A stretch of 53,762 nucleotides of DNA, taken from Clostridia bacterium (GTDB lineage Bacteria > Bacillota > Clostridia > Saccharofermentanales > Saccharofermentanaceae). The notes under the pieces are model-generated. The model did no database searches. It was given only the letters and a program-made list of their open reading frames with translations, and was not told the DNA's origin. Of this stretch, positions 9,540-18,487 are shown piece by piece. The position numbers and the translations under genes were made by a program. The stretch is from contig JAKSRG010000020.1 of assembly GCA_024403735.1 (NCBI GenBank), positions 1 to 53,762 of the forward strand, given 5' to 3'. Numbering within the stretch: position 1 is the first letter of the stretch; every line of letters begins with the position of its first letter.

Positions 9540-11261
9540 ATGATTAAGAAATTATTTAATCAGAGATTGAAGAAGAGCAACAAGCGTGGTTCAATGCTTA
9601 CACTTGTACTTGTTATTCTTGTTATGGCTATTATTCTTATTACATCAGCCATCTCAATTACTAACTCTACAAGATCTAGATACTTTGACTACACTCTTAC
9701 AAATCAGGCAAGAACAACTTGTACTGGTGTTGCTGAGTCATTCGTAACAGCAGTTAAGACACAGGAAATTCTTGATACTGAATTGGAGGCTATGGCAGCT
9801 GACCATGTTACTGCATCAGTTAGTGGTGCTTCAGTTCCAGGTTTGAATGGTGCAGGAAATACATCAACAACAGTATCATTCTCAAGCGATACAAATTACA
9901 TCTACATGGATGTTAGTACAACAATCGGTAATCTCACAGATGGTACATCTGCTACTGAGAACGTTCGTGTTTACTTCAAGAAGAAGGATCCACCTGCTAA
10001 GTCACAGTTGTTTAACCATATGATGGAGATTGGTGATAATGCTAGTGTATCTGCATTTAACATCGGTGCTGGTGCTCCAGCTGGTAAGGATAATACAGTA
10101 TTCTTCCATGGTGATGCAGACCTCACAAAGAATGCTGGTAACAACATGTTCTCAGACGTTATTACAACAGGACGTGTAACACTTGGTAACGGTGGTACAG
10201 TTCAGGGTTATATGTTGTTTGCTGGTAAGGACTCAGGTATTAAGGCTTTCAGTGGTAGTGTTAAGTTCAACGAGTTGTACTTCATTTCTACAAATGGTCA
10301 GGGTACTATGGCTCCTACAGGTTCAAGCTTAGTAAATAATTACATCGATATCTCACCACTCACAGATGGTTCACCAATCACAATTACTACTAAGAACTTT
10401 GATGTAAATACAGTACTTAGAAATGGTGCAACAACTTATTACAATGCTGGTGGTACATCAGTTCCGCTCAGTAATGGTGGAGATGCGAGTAACATCCAGA
10501 ATTCAATGAATTCTAATGCTGGTAATACTGATATGGATAACAAGGCTAAGACGCTTCTTACAAAGGCTATGAGCGCTGTAGATCCAGCAAATGCGTACCC
10601 AACAATCGATCAGGCTTCTCCAATGTTCTTGCAGAATGTTGATCTTTCTGAACTCCAATCAAGAACTTGTCCACCTGTTCCAGGTGAGCATAACTTGCTC
10701 CCAGGTATTTATAATCTCTCTGGTTCATACGCAGGTAGATATAATATTGATTGTAGCGAGGGTGCTTACATCTTCTATGTAACTGGTAATACAACAATTT
10801 CATCAGGTTGTTTCTATATTGAGGGCGGTGATGCAGATGATGATAGCCAGTGGGCAAGATTTATTATTAGCCCAAATACAACATTGAAGATTGGTGGATA
10901 CTCAGCTGGTACAACACCAATTGGTATTCTCTCAACAGAACATACTTCATTACCTGGTCCAGCTGTTGCAGGAACAAAGCCAACATGTTACATCTATGGT
11001 TACTCTGGATCTAAGTTTACTGTAGAGAACGAGTATCACATGGTAGATGCTTATGTAGGACTTTATGGACCTGATTCAACAATCAATATCACATCTTACA
11101 ACTATCTCTATGGTCGTTTCTCAGCTACTAAGTTCACATCAGATAATGCGAACGGTACAAATCTTCCATATTGCCCAGGTCCTCAGGATTCAGCAGCATC
11201 AAATACTAAGGTTCCTAAGACATCTGATTACGAAGTAGTAAGATTTAGATATTATTATTAA
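9540..11261 (+). CDS. PilX-like, pilus-associated surface protein with beta-rich C-terminal domain
   Basis: The protein has 573 aa. The start is ATG 9540 (AAGGAG seven bases upstream) rather than ATG 9534, which sits only one base from the ribosome site. A basic N-terminus (KKSNKRG) precedes one hydrophobic helix (SMLTLVLVILVMAIILITSA), as in PilX-type minor pilus proteins: a processing-like Gly, but no Glu at +5. The rest is Gly/Thr/Asn-rich and probably a beta-helix, ending with a repeated pattern of NTTLKIGG, TPIGILS, YVGLYGPDSTINI and YLYGRFSATKF, which resembles the DUF7305-type domain found with PilX proteins. It probably sits at the cell surface with the pilus. Family placement is from pattern only. 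It has its own terminator. Confidence 0.65.
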   Translation: MIKKLFNQRLKKSNKRGSMLTLVLVILVMAIILITSAISITNSTRSRYFDYTLTNQARTTCTGVAESFVTAVKTQEILDTELEAMAADHVTASVSGASVPGLNGAGNTSTTVSFSSDTNYIYMDVSTTIGNLTDGTSATENVRVYFKKKDPPAKSQLFNHMMEIGDNASVSAFNIGAGAPAGKDNTVFFHGDADLTKNAGNNMFSDVITTGRVTLGNGGTVQGYMLFAGKDSGIKAFSGSVKFNELYFISTNGQGTMAPTGSSLVNNYIDISPLTDGSPITITTKNFDVNTVLRNGATTYYNAGGTSVPLSNGGDASNIQNSMNSNAGNTDMDNKAKTLLTKAMSAVDPANAYPTIDQASPMFLQNVDLSELQSRTCPPVPGEHNLLPGIYNLSGSYAGRYNIDCSEGAYIFYVTGNTTISSGCFYIEGGDADDDSQWARFIISPNTTLKIGGYSAGTTPIGILSTEHTSLPGPAVAGTKPTCYIYGYSGSKFTVENEYHMVDAYVGLYGPDSTINITSYNYLYGRFSATKFTSDNANGTNLPYCPGPQDSAASNTKVPKTSDYEVVRFRYYY

Positions 11262-11283
11262 TCTTATAAACAAGTTAATTAAC

Positions 11284-11320
11284 ATGGCACAGTCAATAAT
11301 GGCTGTGCCATTTATTTTGT
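11284..11320 (+). terminator. Rho-independent terminator after the PilX-like gene
   Basis: ATGGCACAG (11284-11292) pairs with CTGTGCCAT (11303-11311) around a 10-base loop, followed by a T-rich run. Confidence 0.85.
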
Positions 11321-11322
11321 AA

Positions 11323-11349
11323 CAAAAAATAACACCTGCATCGCAGGTG
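11323..11349 (-). terminator. Terminator of the minus-strand pilD-yebC operon
   Basis: Stem CACCTGC/GCAGGTG at 11333-11349, followed on the minus strand by a T-run (A-run at 11324-11329 on the plus strand). It faces the plus-strand terminator, as expected for convergent operons. Confidence 0.8.
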
Positions 11350-11379
11350 CTATTTTCAATATGTAAAATGCTGATAGTT

Positions 11380-11853
11380 TTATCCAAGATTAAATAGATA
11401 TGGAGCACTAAGTAATTCGAGTGAAATATCATGAATAGAAAGTTTTCTTATCTTCTTATACTCAGCTGTATCAACACCATAGTTATCAAGGCTCTCCTTG
11501 CAGACGATAATGTCGAAGTTTAAATCGCATAAATCATTGATGAGATGATTTATAGAGTGGTCAGAATTAAAAATCTTAACGCCGCTATCGAGCACAAAGA
11601 TTCTTGAATTATTGTCAAATTCATCTTTAAGAACTTCAAGAAATCCAGCAAGAAGTAATCTTCCGTGATCTGAATCTGAAGAATAATAATCGTGGTGGAT
11701 TACTATAGTGAGATTTCCATCTGTACCATCAAGGATAATATCAGGGAAAACATCCATATCTGTACTAGCATTGTCAATTACAGTAGAAGCAGGAGAAGAA
11801 AACATATCCTCTGCTCCGTTGAAATCACTGTTTAGCTTTTCCTTGTTTTTCAT
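11380..11853 (-). CDS. DsrE-family protein similar to the C-terminal domain of YedF
   Basis: The protein has 157 aa when started at ATG 11853 (AGGAG eight bases upstream); a GTG at 11862 has no spaced ribosome site. After ~45 variable residues it follows the YedF pattern: HGRLLLAGFLEVLKDEF, then FVLDSGVKIFNSDHSI and IIVCKESLDNYGV. The N-terminal TusA-like domain of full YedF is absent. In YedF-type proteins this region usually has CGTCLxxYG; here one Cys remains (VCKESLDNYG). YedF is linked to sulfur or selenium handling, but with one Cys this protein may bind rather than transfer. It overlaps the end of the DUF6062 gene by 29 bases, so the two are probably made together. Confidence 0.65.
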   Translation of the reverse strand: MKNKEKLNSDFNGAEDMFSSPASTVIDNASTDMDVFPDIILDGTDGNLTIVIHHDYYSSDSDHGRLLLAGFLEVLKDEFDNNSRIFVLDSGVKIFNSDHSINHLINDLCDLNFDIIVCKESLDNYGVDTAEYKKIRKLSIHDISLELLSAPYLFNLG

Positions 11854-12589
11854 CAAAATCACTCCTGTCAGCAGATAATAATCTCATAGCTCTCTGAATT
11901 GCATTCTTACTGTTCCCCCATGGCTTATCAGTATTTCTGTAATCGAACTTAAGTGTGAACCATTCAACATCTGGAATTAACTCATTCATTGAAGAATCAA
12001 AACTATTGCTCAAAAGAGGTAAGAAGTCAGCTGCATCATTCTGAGACATATCGTTAGCACATACCCTAAGAAGTGTAGAGATATGAGGCAAGCAGTGGCA
12101 CTTACAGTTTGCGAACTTATTCTTAAAATCGTTATCGTGAGCGAACATCCAGACAATAACTTTTGCATATCTATCAAGAGTATAGTTGAGTTTCTCACAG
12201 ATTGGACAAGAAGCAACTCGTGCATCAATCTTATCTGCTAACTTCTGTAGATTAGCCTTATATTCGCCATCTCTGCCTTTGAAGAAATTACCCTTAGCAG
12301 GAGCAATCTTAGAGAGCTTAGGGCCAATATCTGATTTTACATCCTGAAGATGTGTGTGTAGCATTAATCCAAGACCTAATCTGTTGGCTTCTCTCTTATT
12401 AAGTTTGCCCATGTGATCGGGGCAAAATCCCGTCTTATTAGTAATAGTTCTTGTATCTGGCTCCATTAGTGATGGGCCAAGATAGTAATCAAGATAATCT
12501 GTTTCTGATTTGTTTTTAAGAAAACACAGAGGACATCCATCTGGATTAGCGTAGGCATCATTAACAGGGATTGTGTAAATCTTCTCCAT
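11825..12589 (-). CDS. DUF6062 family Cys-rich protein
   Basis: The protein has 254 aa and is soluble, with no signal peptide. Paired cysteines are spread as in DUF6062 proteins: CPLCFLK near residue 19, a Cys-Pro-Asp-His (CPDH) site, CPICEKLN in the middle and CKCHCLPH. These suggest one or two metal sites. The function is not known. The ATG at 12589 has GGAG well placed. It sits between the P-loop/Asp23 fusion and the DsrE protein, and the run with yebC looks like one operon. Context hints at a sulfur- or metal-related housekeeping role, but this is inference. Confidence 0.7.
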   Translation of the reverse strand: MEKIYTIPVNDAYANPDGCPLCFLKNKSETDYLDYYLGPSLMEPDTRTITNKTGFCPDHMGKLNKREANRLGLGLMLHTHLQDVKSDIGPKLSKIAPAKGNFFKGRDGEYKANLQKLADKIDARVASCPICEKLNYTLDRYAKVIVWMFAHDNDFKNKFANCKCHCLPHISTLLRVCANDMSQNDAADFLPLLSNSFDSSMNELIPDVEWFTLKFDYRNTDKPWGNSKNAIQRAMRLLSADRSDFDEKQGKAKQ

Positions 12590-12600
12590 ATCCTATCTCC

Positions 12601-13686
12601 TTATAGTTTTTTATCAATATGAACAACTCTTCTGGCACGAACATTAACGGCAATCATTGTAATAGAAGTAAATTCCTCAATAGACTTACCAATACTTTGC
12701 TGAGCATTAAGTAAAACTTCCTGAGCATCTGCACCATAGTAAATACCTAAGTCGATATTAATCACGACACCATAAGTTCTCTTCTCTGACTTGAACTGAA
12801 CTACTTCAGCATAACCAGGAACCTTATTAAGTTCTATCTTAATTAGGTCGAGTAGAGCATCGTCTGAGATAGAGTATGAACCAAGAGTAGAGAAGGTAGG
12901 ACGAACCATAGTTCTTTCTACATCAGGAACAACCGGTGATACACCTCTGTCTCTATCAAAACGCTGACGGAGCATATTGAGAGGATCCGCAAAGTAACCA
13001 GAGAATTCATGTTTAATCTCCATTGAAGGAACTGGAATAGTATGCGTACCTTCAGTCATACGAGTGTTTCTCGCCTGACGCATCTCCTCTTCAGTACTTA
13101 CATCTTCAATTCTAATGAGCATAGCAGGTGGGTTAAGCCACAAGTTATTGCATATCTTAGAGAGCATCGAATCGGATGTACCGAGAATCATGAGAACGGT
13201 AGGATGGTTCTCAACCAGAGCCTTTCTCATAACAGCTGAACGAGTAGGATCAGCGAATAGCGCCTGTCGAACAGATTCCATCTTAGTAGGAGCTTTCTTG
13301 GCGGATATACCAGCAACAATTCGGCTACCGTTAATGAGAAGTCCATCATCAATTAGATAAGAAATATTATTAGTCTTGGCTACACGGATTGCTCTAGTAC
13401 TCTTACCAGTACCAGAAGGACCAACAAAAGCCACTACCGCGATAGTAGATAGCACTTCGCGGGTAGCGGCTTCGTTAGACATAATCATATCAATTGAAAT
13501 CTCAGATTTATGAGCATGTGAACGTGGTTCATATACACGCTCAAATCTTCTGAGTGTGTTACGAAGTTCAGGAATAAGCACACCACGTCTAGCAGTGTTA
13601 GTAGTAGGTGTCTCTAGCACTGGAGCCTCAGTAGTATTACTTTCTACTGGAATAGTAGTCTTATTGCTGTCTTCTTTAGTACTCAA
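12601..13686 (-). CDS. P-loop NTPase with C-terminal Asp23/Gls24-like domain
   Basis: The protein has 361 aa. It starts at TTG 13686 with AAGG seven bases upstream; no better start exists. After a Thr-rich linker and a basic segment, a Walker A motif GPSGTGKST is seen near residue 90. A nucleotide-kinase-like core follows (LIDDGLLING, then VLMILGTSDSML). From about residue 270 the sequence matches the Asp23/Gls24 pattern: GSYSISDDALLDLI, VVINIDLGIYYGADAQEV, and SITMIAVNVRARRVV at the end. Asp23 proteins attach to the cell envelope or cell-division machinery in Firmicutes. A fusion to a P-loop domain is uncommon as far as I know. The role is unknown. It follows yebC by nine bases. Confidence 0.65.
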   Translation of the reverse strand: MSTKEDSNKTTIPVESNTTEAPVLETPTTNTARRGVLIPELRNTLRRFERVYEPRSHAHKSEISIDMIMSNEAATREVLSTIAVVAFVGPSGTGKSTRAIRVAKTNNISYLIDDGLLINGSRIVAGISAKKAPTKMESVRQALFADPTRSAVMRKALVENHPTVLMILGTSDSMLSKICNNLWLNPPAMLIRIEDVSTEEEMRQARNTRMTEGTHTIPVPSMEIKHEFSGYFADPLNMLRQRFDRDRGVSPVVPDVERTMVRPTFSTLGSYSISDDALLDLIKIELNKVPGYAEVVQFKSEKRTYGVVINIDLGIYYGADAQEVLLNAQQSIGKSIEEFTSITMIAVNVRARRVVHIDKKL

Positions 13687-13695
13687 ATTATCACC

Positions 13696-14421
13696 TTAGT
13701 CTTCGAGGTTATGGAAAACTTCCTGAATATCGTCGTTCTCGTCCATCTTATCGAGCATCTTCTCGAACTGCTCAAGAGCAGCTGGATCAGCGATCTGAGC
13801 TGTAGTTACAGGTACAGGACCGAGTGTGCTATCAAGGAACTCATAGCCCTTGCTCTCGAGTGTTTCACGTACTGTGTAATAATCTTCTGGAGCTGTAGTA
13901 ATTTCATAGCACTCTTCTTCAGCTGCGAAATCTTCAGCACCTGCGTCAAGAGCATCAGACATAACCTGATCCTCATCCTCGTACTCTTCCTTAGAAATAA
14001 CGATAGAACCTTTCTCTTCAAAGAGGAAAGATACGCTACCAGAAACACCCATGTTTCCACCATGCTTATCAAAGAGGTGACGTACATCAGCTGCTGTTCT
14101 GTTTCTGTTGTTTGTAAGTGTCTTAACGATTACAGCAACTCCACCTGGACCATAACCCTCGTATGTGATTTCTTCGTAATCGTCTCCTTCACCAGCACCA
14201 GCAGCCTTCTTAATAGCTCTAGCGATATTATCGTTAGGCATGTTAGCAGCCTTAGCCTTAGAAATAACGTCCTTAAGTCTTGAGTTACCGTCTGGATCTG
14301 GACCACCAGCCTTAACAGCAACTGCGATTTCTTTTGCGATTTTTGTGAAAACAGCACCCTTTGCAGCATCTGAAGCTTCCTTCTTACGCTTGATATTGTT
14401 CCACTTTGAATGACCGGACAT
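13696..14421 (-). CDS. yebC: YebC/PmpR family protein
   Basis: The protein has 241 aa, the standard length. It begins with the family signature MSGHSKWNNIKRKKEASDA and continues with VAVKAGGPDPDGNSRLKDVI, YEGYGPGGVAVIV and GGNMGVSGSVSFLFE. YebC proteins were described as DNA-binding regulators. Recent work ties the YebC2 group to ribosomes stalled on proline-rich stretches; which group this belongs to cannot be decided here. The start ATG has AGGAGG five bases upstream. It is the second gene of the minus-strand operon that begins with the prepilin peptidase. Confidence 0.95.
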   Translation of the reverse strand: MSGHSKWNNIKRKKEASDAAKGAVFTKIAKEIAVAVKAGGPDPDGNSRLKDVISKAKAANMPNDNIARAIKKAAGAGEGDDYEEITYEGYGPGGVAVIVKTLTNNRNRTAADVRHLFDKHGGNMGVSGSVSFLFEEKGSIVISKEEYEDEDQVMSDALDAGAEDFAAEEECYEITTAPEDYYTVRETLESKGYEFLDSTLGPVPVTTAQIADPAALEQFEKMLDKMDENDDIQEVFHNLED

Positions 14422-14459
14422 AAAAACCTCCTAAAAATTAAAACAAAATATATAGTCAA

Positions 14460-15305
14460 TTACATTAAATTGATACCGAAATAATTAAAAACAAAACCCA
14501 AAACTGTAATCAATGCCAAACCACAAGTAGGGAGGACAAGAGAGAACTTATCGAACTTAGTTTTTTTAGCAAACAATCTTGGACATACACCGAAAACAAA
14601 TGCACAGATACTGAGCAAAATCAAATCTGTAATGAAGATTTTTCCAAAGAATGCAATAAAGATTGCGAATGGTAAATCGAGCCAGAAGTCTGATTTTGAA
14701 TATCCCTTACGGAATACGATACAAAGAACTGCGAGAATTGCCATATATGCTACAGCGAAAATAACATTTGTGAGCATCAAAGGTCCAATTGAACTGAAAG
14801 AATAAACTAACAATCTGAGGACATATGCGATAACGATACAGATACCAACAAAAATTGAGAAACCAGTATAGTGCTTACCTGTATCGTGGTAAATCATCAT
14901 TGAAGAAATAAGAGCTGCAAAAATTAATAGAATAGCGCAGTAATGAACGAAAGCAACTAAGCGAAGAGGATCCATAGGATCGTAGATTGATAACTGGAAA
15001 CTAGTATGTGTAATAGAGAAAAGGAAGAAAATCAAACCAGTAAAAGTTTCAATCTTAATGTAACGTGAAGAGATAGGAGCTTTACAATATCTACACTTAC
15101 CACCAAGGAAGAGCCAGCTGAAAACAGGTACAAGATCTAAAGCAGATAACTCATGACCACAAGTCATACACATTGAATGTCCCTTAACTACAGTGCGACC
15201 TTCAGGAATTCTATAAATGATAACATTAAGAAAACTACCTATAACAATACCCATGAGTGTAGAAAAAATTACAAACATGATATTCATTACATTATCAATA
15301 CTCAT
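14460..15305 (-). CDS. pilD: Prepilin peptidase (type IV pilus, A24 aspartic protease family)
   Basis: The protein has 281 aa with about seven membrane helices. The N-terminal part has the family pattern GIVIGSFLNVIIYRIPEG and two Cys pairs (CMTCGHEL, CRYCKAPISSRYIKIE) that hold zinc in PilD-type enzymes. The first catalytic Asp is seen in MIYHDTGKHYTG. The second motif, usually GxGDxKL, is changed to GYSKSDFWL but keeps an Asp. PilD cleaves prepilin leaders and N-methylates the new terminus; the Cys domain belongs to the methylase half. The changed second motif may alter cleavage preference, which fits prepilins here with Ala at -1. It is divergent from pilB. Confidence 0.85.
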   Translation of the reverse strand: MSIDNVMNIMFVIFSTLMGIVIGSFLNVIIYRIPEGRTVVKGHSMCMTCGHELSALDLVPVFSWLFLGGKCRYCKAPISSRYIKIETFTGLIFFLFSITHTSFQLSIYDPMDPLRLVAFVHYCAILLIFAALISSMMIYHDTGKHYTGFSIFVGICIVIAYVLRLLVYSFSSIGPLMLTNVIFAVAYMAILAVLCIVFRKGYSKSDFWLDLPFAIFIAFFGKIFITDLILLSICAFVFGVCPRLFAKKTKFDKFSLVLPTCGLALITVLGFVFNYFGINLM

Positions 15306-15647
15306 TATTTAAACCTTCTTATTTAATAATTAACCTTGATAATATATCACAGAATGATGAATTTATAAATCTTTTAAAATTATAGCTCGAGAAAAATCAA
15401 TATTTTTTAATAAAATTAAATTTCTAGTGATAATAAATGCAACAATTTTACGGAAAATCTTGTATTTTAATGTCCTGTGTTGTATTCTTACTTTGACATA
15501 TGGGCGAATTATGTCTTGTTTAGTGTGCCTTATTGCTGTATTTGATAACTCTATTTTGTAATCAAATCACAATTTGTGTGTTTCTAAATGGACACCTTTG
15601 GCGCATACAATTTAATCACGGACAGTAGTCCTTAAACGGAGGGTTTG
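15306..15647 (+). other. Divergent intergenic region between pilD and pilB
   Basis: This 342-bp AT-rich stretch holds no convincing gene. For pilB, a good -10 (TACAAT, 15606-15611) lies 36 bases before the ATG but has no clear -35. A perfect TTGACA (15493-15498) lies further up but lacks a well-spaced -10. TTTGAT/ATCAAA (15541-15546 and 15561-15566) is a small inverted repeat that could be a regulator site. The GGAGG ribosome site is at 15638-15642. I see no c-di-GMP riboswitch fold. Confidence 0.4.
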
Positions 15648-17321
15648 ATGAAGCGTTTAGGCGATATACTTATTGATAGTGGATTTATCTCCGCTACAGA
15701 TTTGTCTGAAGCTCTTAGTGTTCAGAAAGGATCAGGTAAGCGTTTAGGTGAAGTTATCACTGAAATGGGCTTGATGTCTGAGTTCGACATTTTGCGTGCT
15801 GTTTCTAGCCAGTATAACTATCCAATCATTGACTTGAACAACGTAGAGATTGATCCAAAAGCAACAGCACTTGTTACAGAGAAGTACTGTGAAGAAAACA
15901 ACATTGTTCCAATTGGTTTTGATGACGATAAGCTTGTTGTAGCTATTGATGACCCTCTTAACCTTCTTATTCAGGATGACTTGCAGTTCATTACTGGTAA
16001 AGAAGTTATATTGATGCTCGCTACAAAGTCAGCAATCGTTGAATGTATCAAAGTTAACTATGGTAAAGAGAGTGCTGAGAAAGCTGCTCGTGAACTTGAT
16101 GCTGACTTAGATGATGATATGCTCGAGGGCTTGGATGCTTCTATCGCAGATGAAGTTAACAGTGCCCCAGTAGTTAAGCTCGTTAACACAATGATTGATT
16201 ACGCTATCCGTGCTGGTTCTTCCGATATTCATATCGAGCCAATGGAGGATCGTGTAAGAGTTCGTATCCGTATCGACGGTGTAATGCAGGAGATCATGAG
16301 TAACCCTGTAAACGCCAAAGATGCTATCACAACTAGAATTAAGATTCTTGGTGGTATGAATATCGCCGAGAAGCGTATCCCACAGGACGGTCGTATCCAG
16401 ACAGAGATTAACGGCGAAGAGATCGACATGCGTGTATCTATTCTTCCTACAATCTATGGTGAGAAAACCGTTATTCGTATTCTTGCTAAGAACGATGGTA
16501 ACTTGAACCGTAAGTATCTTGGTATCAGTGATCATAATAATGCATTGATCGACAAGATTATTCAGGTTCCACAGGGTATCTGCTTGATTTCAGGTCCTAC
16601 TGGTTCTGGTAAGACAACAACACTTTATACTCTTCTTGCAGAGAAGAATAACCCAGAAACAAACATTATCACAGTTGAGGACCCTGTCGAAATTAAGATT
16701 CCTGGTCTTAACCAGGTACAGGTTAATGCAAAAGCTGGTATGACTTTTGCTAGTGGTCTTCGTTCTATTCTCCGTCAGGACCCTGATATTATCCTTGTCG
16801 GTGAGATTCGTGACGGTGAGACAGCCGAAATCGCAATGCGAGCTGCTATCACTGGTCACTTGGTATTTAGTACAATCCATACTAACGATGCTGTATCCTC
16901 TATCAACCGTTTGATTGATATGGGTCTCGAACCTTACATGGTTTGTTCAGCTCTCGTTGGTGTCGTTTCTCAGCGTCTTGTTAGACGTATTTGTAACAGT
17001 TGTAAGAAGCCTTATGAGCCATCTGAGTATGAGCGTAAAAAAGTTCATATTGAGCCAGGCCAGAAGCTCTTCAAAGGTGAGGGATGTCCGGATTGTAATG
17101 GTTCTGGTTACAAGGGCCGAATTGCTATTCATGAAATTGTAGTTATGACTGGTGCAATGAAAACTCTTATCGAGAAACGTGCTAGTGAAGAAGAGATGCG
17201 TAAGCTCGCAGTAAGCGAGGGCACACAGATGCTTGCTGATTCAGCTGCAGCTCTTGTTTTGGAAGGCATTACAACAGTTGATGAAATGAATAGAGTAGCT
17301 TATTCCATTGACGAAGGATAA
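15648..17321 (+). CDS. pilB: Type IV pilus extension ATPase PilB
   Basis: The protein has 557 aa. ATG 15648 is preferred to TTG 15645 because GGAGG sits five bases before it. The N-terminal domain (MKRLGDILIDSGFI, then LGEVITEMGLM) is the GspE/PilB N-terminal domain. The core has Walker A GPTGSGKTTT near residue 315, Asp box ITVEDPVEIKI, Walker B DPDIILVGEIRD near 378, and the tetracysteine zinc site (CNSCKKPYEP, CPDCNGSGYKGR) typical of PilB and GspE. It drives pilus polymerisation from the cytoplasmic face. It is the first gene of the six-gene operon and is separated from pilT by 12 bases. Confidence 0.97.
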   Translation: MKRLGDILIDSGFISATDLSEALSVQKGSGKRLGEVITEMGLMSEFDILRAVSSQYNYPIIDLNNVEIDPKATALVTEKYCEENNIVPIGFDDDKLVVAIDDPLNLLIQDDLQFITGKEVILMLATKSAIVECIKVNYGKESAEKAARELDADLDDDMLEGLDASIADEVNSAPVVKLVNTMIDYAIRAGSSDIHIEPMEDRVRVRIRIDGVMQEIMSNPVNAKDAITTRIKILGGMNIAEKRIPQDGRIQTEINGEEIDMRVSILPTIYGEKTVIRILAKNDGNLNRKYLGISDHNNALIDKIIQVPQGICLISGPTGSGKTTTLYTLLAEKNNPETNIITVEDPVEIKIPGLNQVQVNAKAGMTFASGLRSILRQDPDIILVGEIRDGETAEIAMRAAITGHLVFSTIHTNDAVSSINRLIDMGLEPYMVCSALVGVVSQRLVRRICNSCKKPYEPSEYERKKVHIEPGQKLFKGEGCPDCNGSGYKGRIAIHEIVVMTGAMKTLIEKRASEEEMRKLAVSEGTQMLADSAAALVLEGITTVDEMNRVAYSIDEG

Positions 17322-17333
17322 AGGAGGTATATT

Positions 17334-18461
17334 GTGGAAGGTTTTACATTAACAATTGAGGCAATTCTTACTGAGGCAGTTAGAAGAAATGCATCAGATA
17401 CGCACATTACAGTTGGACTTCCTCCAATGATCCGTGTAAACGGTGAGTTGATTCCAATGAGCAATCAGATTCTTACACAGGCAGATACAGAGTATCTTTG
17501 TAAGTCTATGATTGATAAGTCCAGACAGCAGTATCTTAACGAGAGAGGTGAAATCGACTTCTCATATGTAGTTAAGGATTACAGCCGTTTCAGATGTAAT
17601 ATCTTTAAGCAGAGAGGTTCTTTCGCACTTGCTGCAAGAACTATCACAAACGAAATCCCAACATGTGAGAAGTTGGGTTTGCCAAATCTCTTTAAGGAGT
17701 TGGCAATGAAGCCACGTGGACTTATTCTTGTAACAGGTCCTACGGGTTCAGGTAAGTCTACAACACTCGCTGCAATGATTGGTCATATCAATAGTTGCAA
17801 GAAGTGTCACATTCTTACACTTGAGGAGCCTATCGAGTATTTGCACCAGCATGGTGAGGCTATGATCAACCAGAGAGAAGTTCACGAAGACACATTGTCT
17901 TTTGCTAACGCCCTCAGAGCTGCTCTCCGTGAAGACCCAGATGTAATTCTCGTAGGTGAGATGCGTGACCTTGATACTATTAGTACAGCTATTACAGCAT
18001 CAGAAACAGGTCACTTGGTTATGTCAACACTCCATACTTCAGGTGCTGCTGATACAGTTAACCGTATCATCGACGTATTCCCACCTCATCAGCAGGATCA
18101 GGTAAGAGTACAGCTTGGTACAGTTATCATCGCTGTTATTTCTCAGACACTCGTTCAGAGAATTGGTGGTGGTCGAGTTGCTGCATTTGAGATCATGATT
18201 GCTAACGATGCTATTCGTAACCTTATCCGTGAAGGTAAGACATATCAGATTGATAGCTCAATCGCAACAAGCCTTAAGGACGGTATGTGTCCTCTTGACT
18301 TCTACTTGGCTGAGCTTTGCAAGAGAAATATTATTTCAAGAGATACAGCATACAATAGATGCCGTTTCCCAGATGATTTGAGAAGATATCTCACAAATGC
18401 TGGTGGTGCTAATTCTATTGCTGGTGCTTCACCACTTTTCAGTGATCTTGATTTCCAGTAA
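17334..18461 (+). CDS. pilT: Type IV pilus retraction ATPase PilT
   Basis: The protein has 375 aa and starts at GTG 17334 with a perfect AAGGAGG six bases upstream. It carries RNASDTHITVGLPPMIRVNG at the N-terminus, Walker A GPTGSGKSTT near residue 134, ILTLEEPIEYLHQH, Walker B DPDVILVGEMRD, the His box HLVMSTLHT and the PilT-specific AIRNLIREGKTYQ near residue 287. These separate it from PilB-type ATPases. PilT powers pilus retraction, and so twitching motility or DNA uptake, so this pilus should be able to retract. Confidence 0.97.
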   Translation: MEGFTLTIEAILTEAVRRNASDTHITVGLPPMIRVNGELIPMSNQILTQADTEYLCKSMIDKSRQQYLNERGEIDFSYVVKDYSRFRCNIFKQRGSFALAARTITNEIPTCEKLGLPNLFKELAMKPRGLILVTGPTGSGKSTTLAAMIGHINSCKKCHILTLEEPIEYLHQHGEAMINQREVHEDTLSFANALRAALREDPDVILVGEMRDLDTISTAITASETGHLVMSTLHTSGAADTVNRIIDVFPPHQQDQVRVQLGTVIIAVISQTLVQRIGGGRVAAFEIMIANDAIRNLIREGKTYQIDSSIATSLKDGMCPLDFYLAELCKRNIISRDTAYNRCRFPDDLRRYLTNAGGANSIAGASPLFSDLDFQ

Positions 18462-18487
18462 GCATATAGTTAGGAGGTTAATATTGT

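Noticed and set aside
11825..11853. Frameshift between the DsrE and DUF6062 genes
   Set aside because: Both genes have complete domains and their own ribosome sites; the 29-base overlap is normal operon packing.
13711..14283. 190-aa plus-strand open frame
   Set aside because: It is antisense to yebC, has low-complexity Cys/Ser/Ile content and no ribosome site; a shadow frame.
15595..15620. Sigma-54 promoter ahead of pilB (TTTGGCGCATACAATTT)
   Set aside because: The -24 GG is present but the -12 GC is missing at the required distance; a sigma-A type TACAAT fits better.
15306..15647. c-di-GMP riboswitch ahead of pilB
   Set aside because: Pilus operons in Clostridia sometimes have one, but no GEMM-type conserved core or paired stems could be found.
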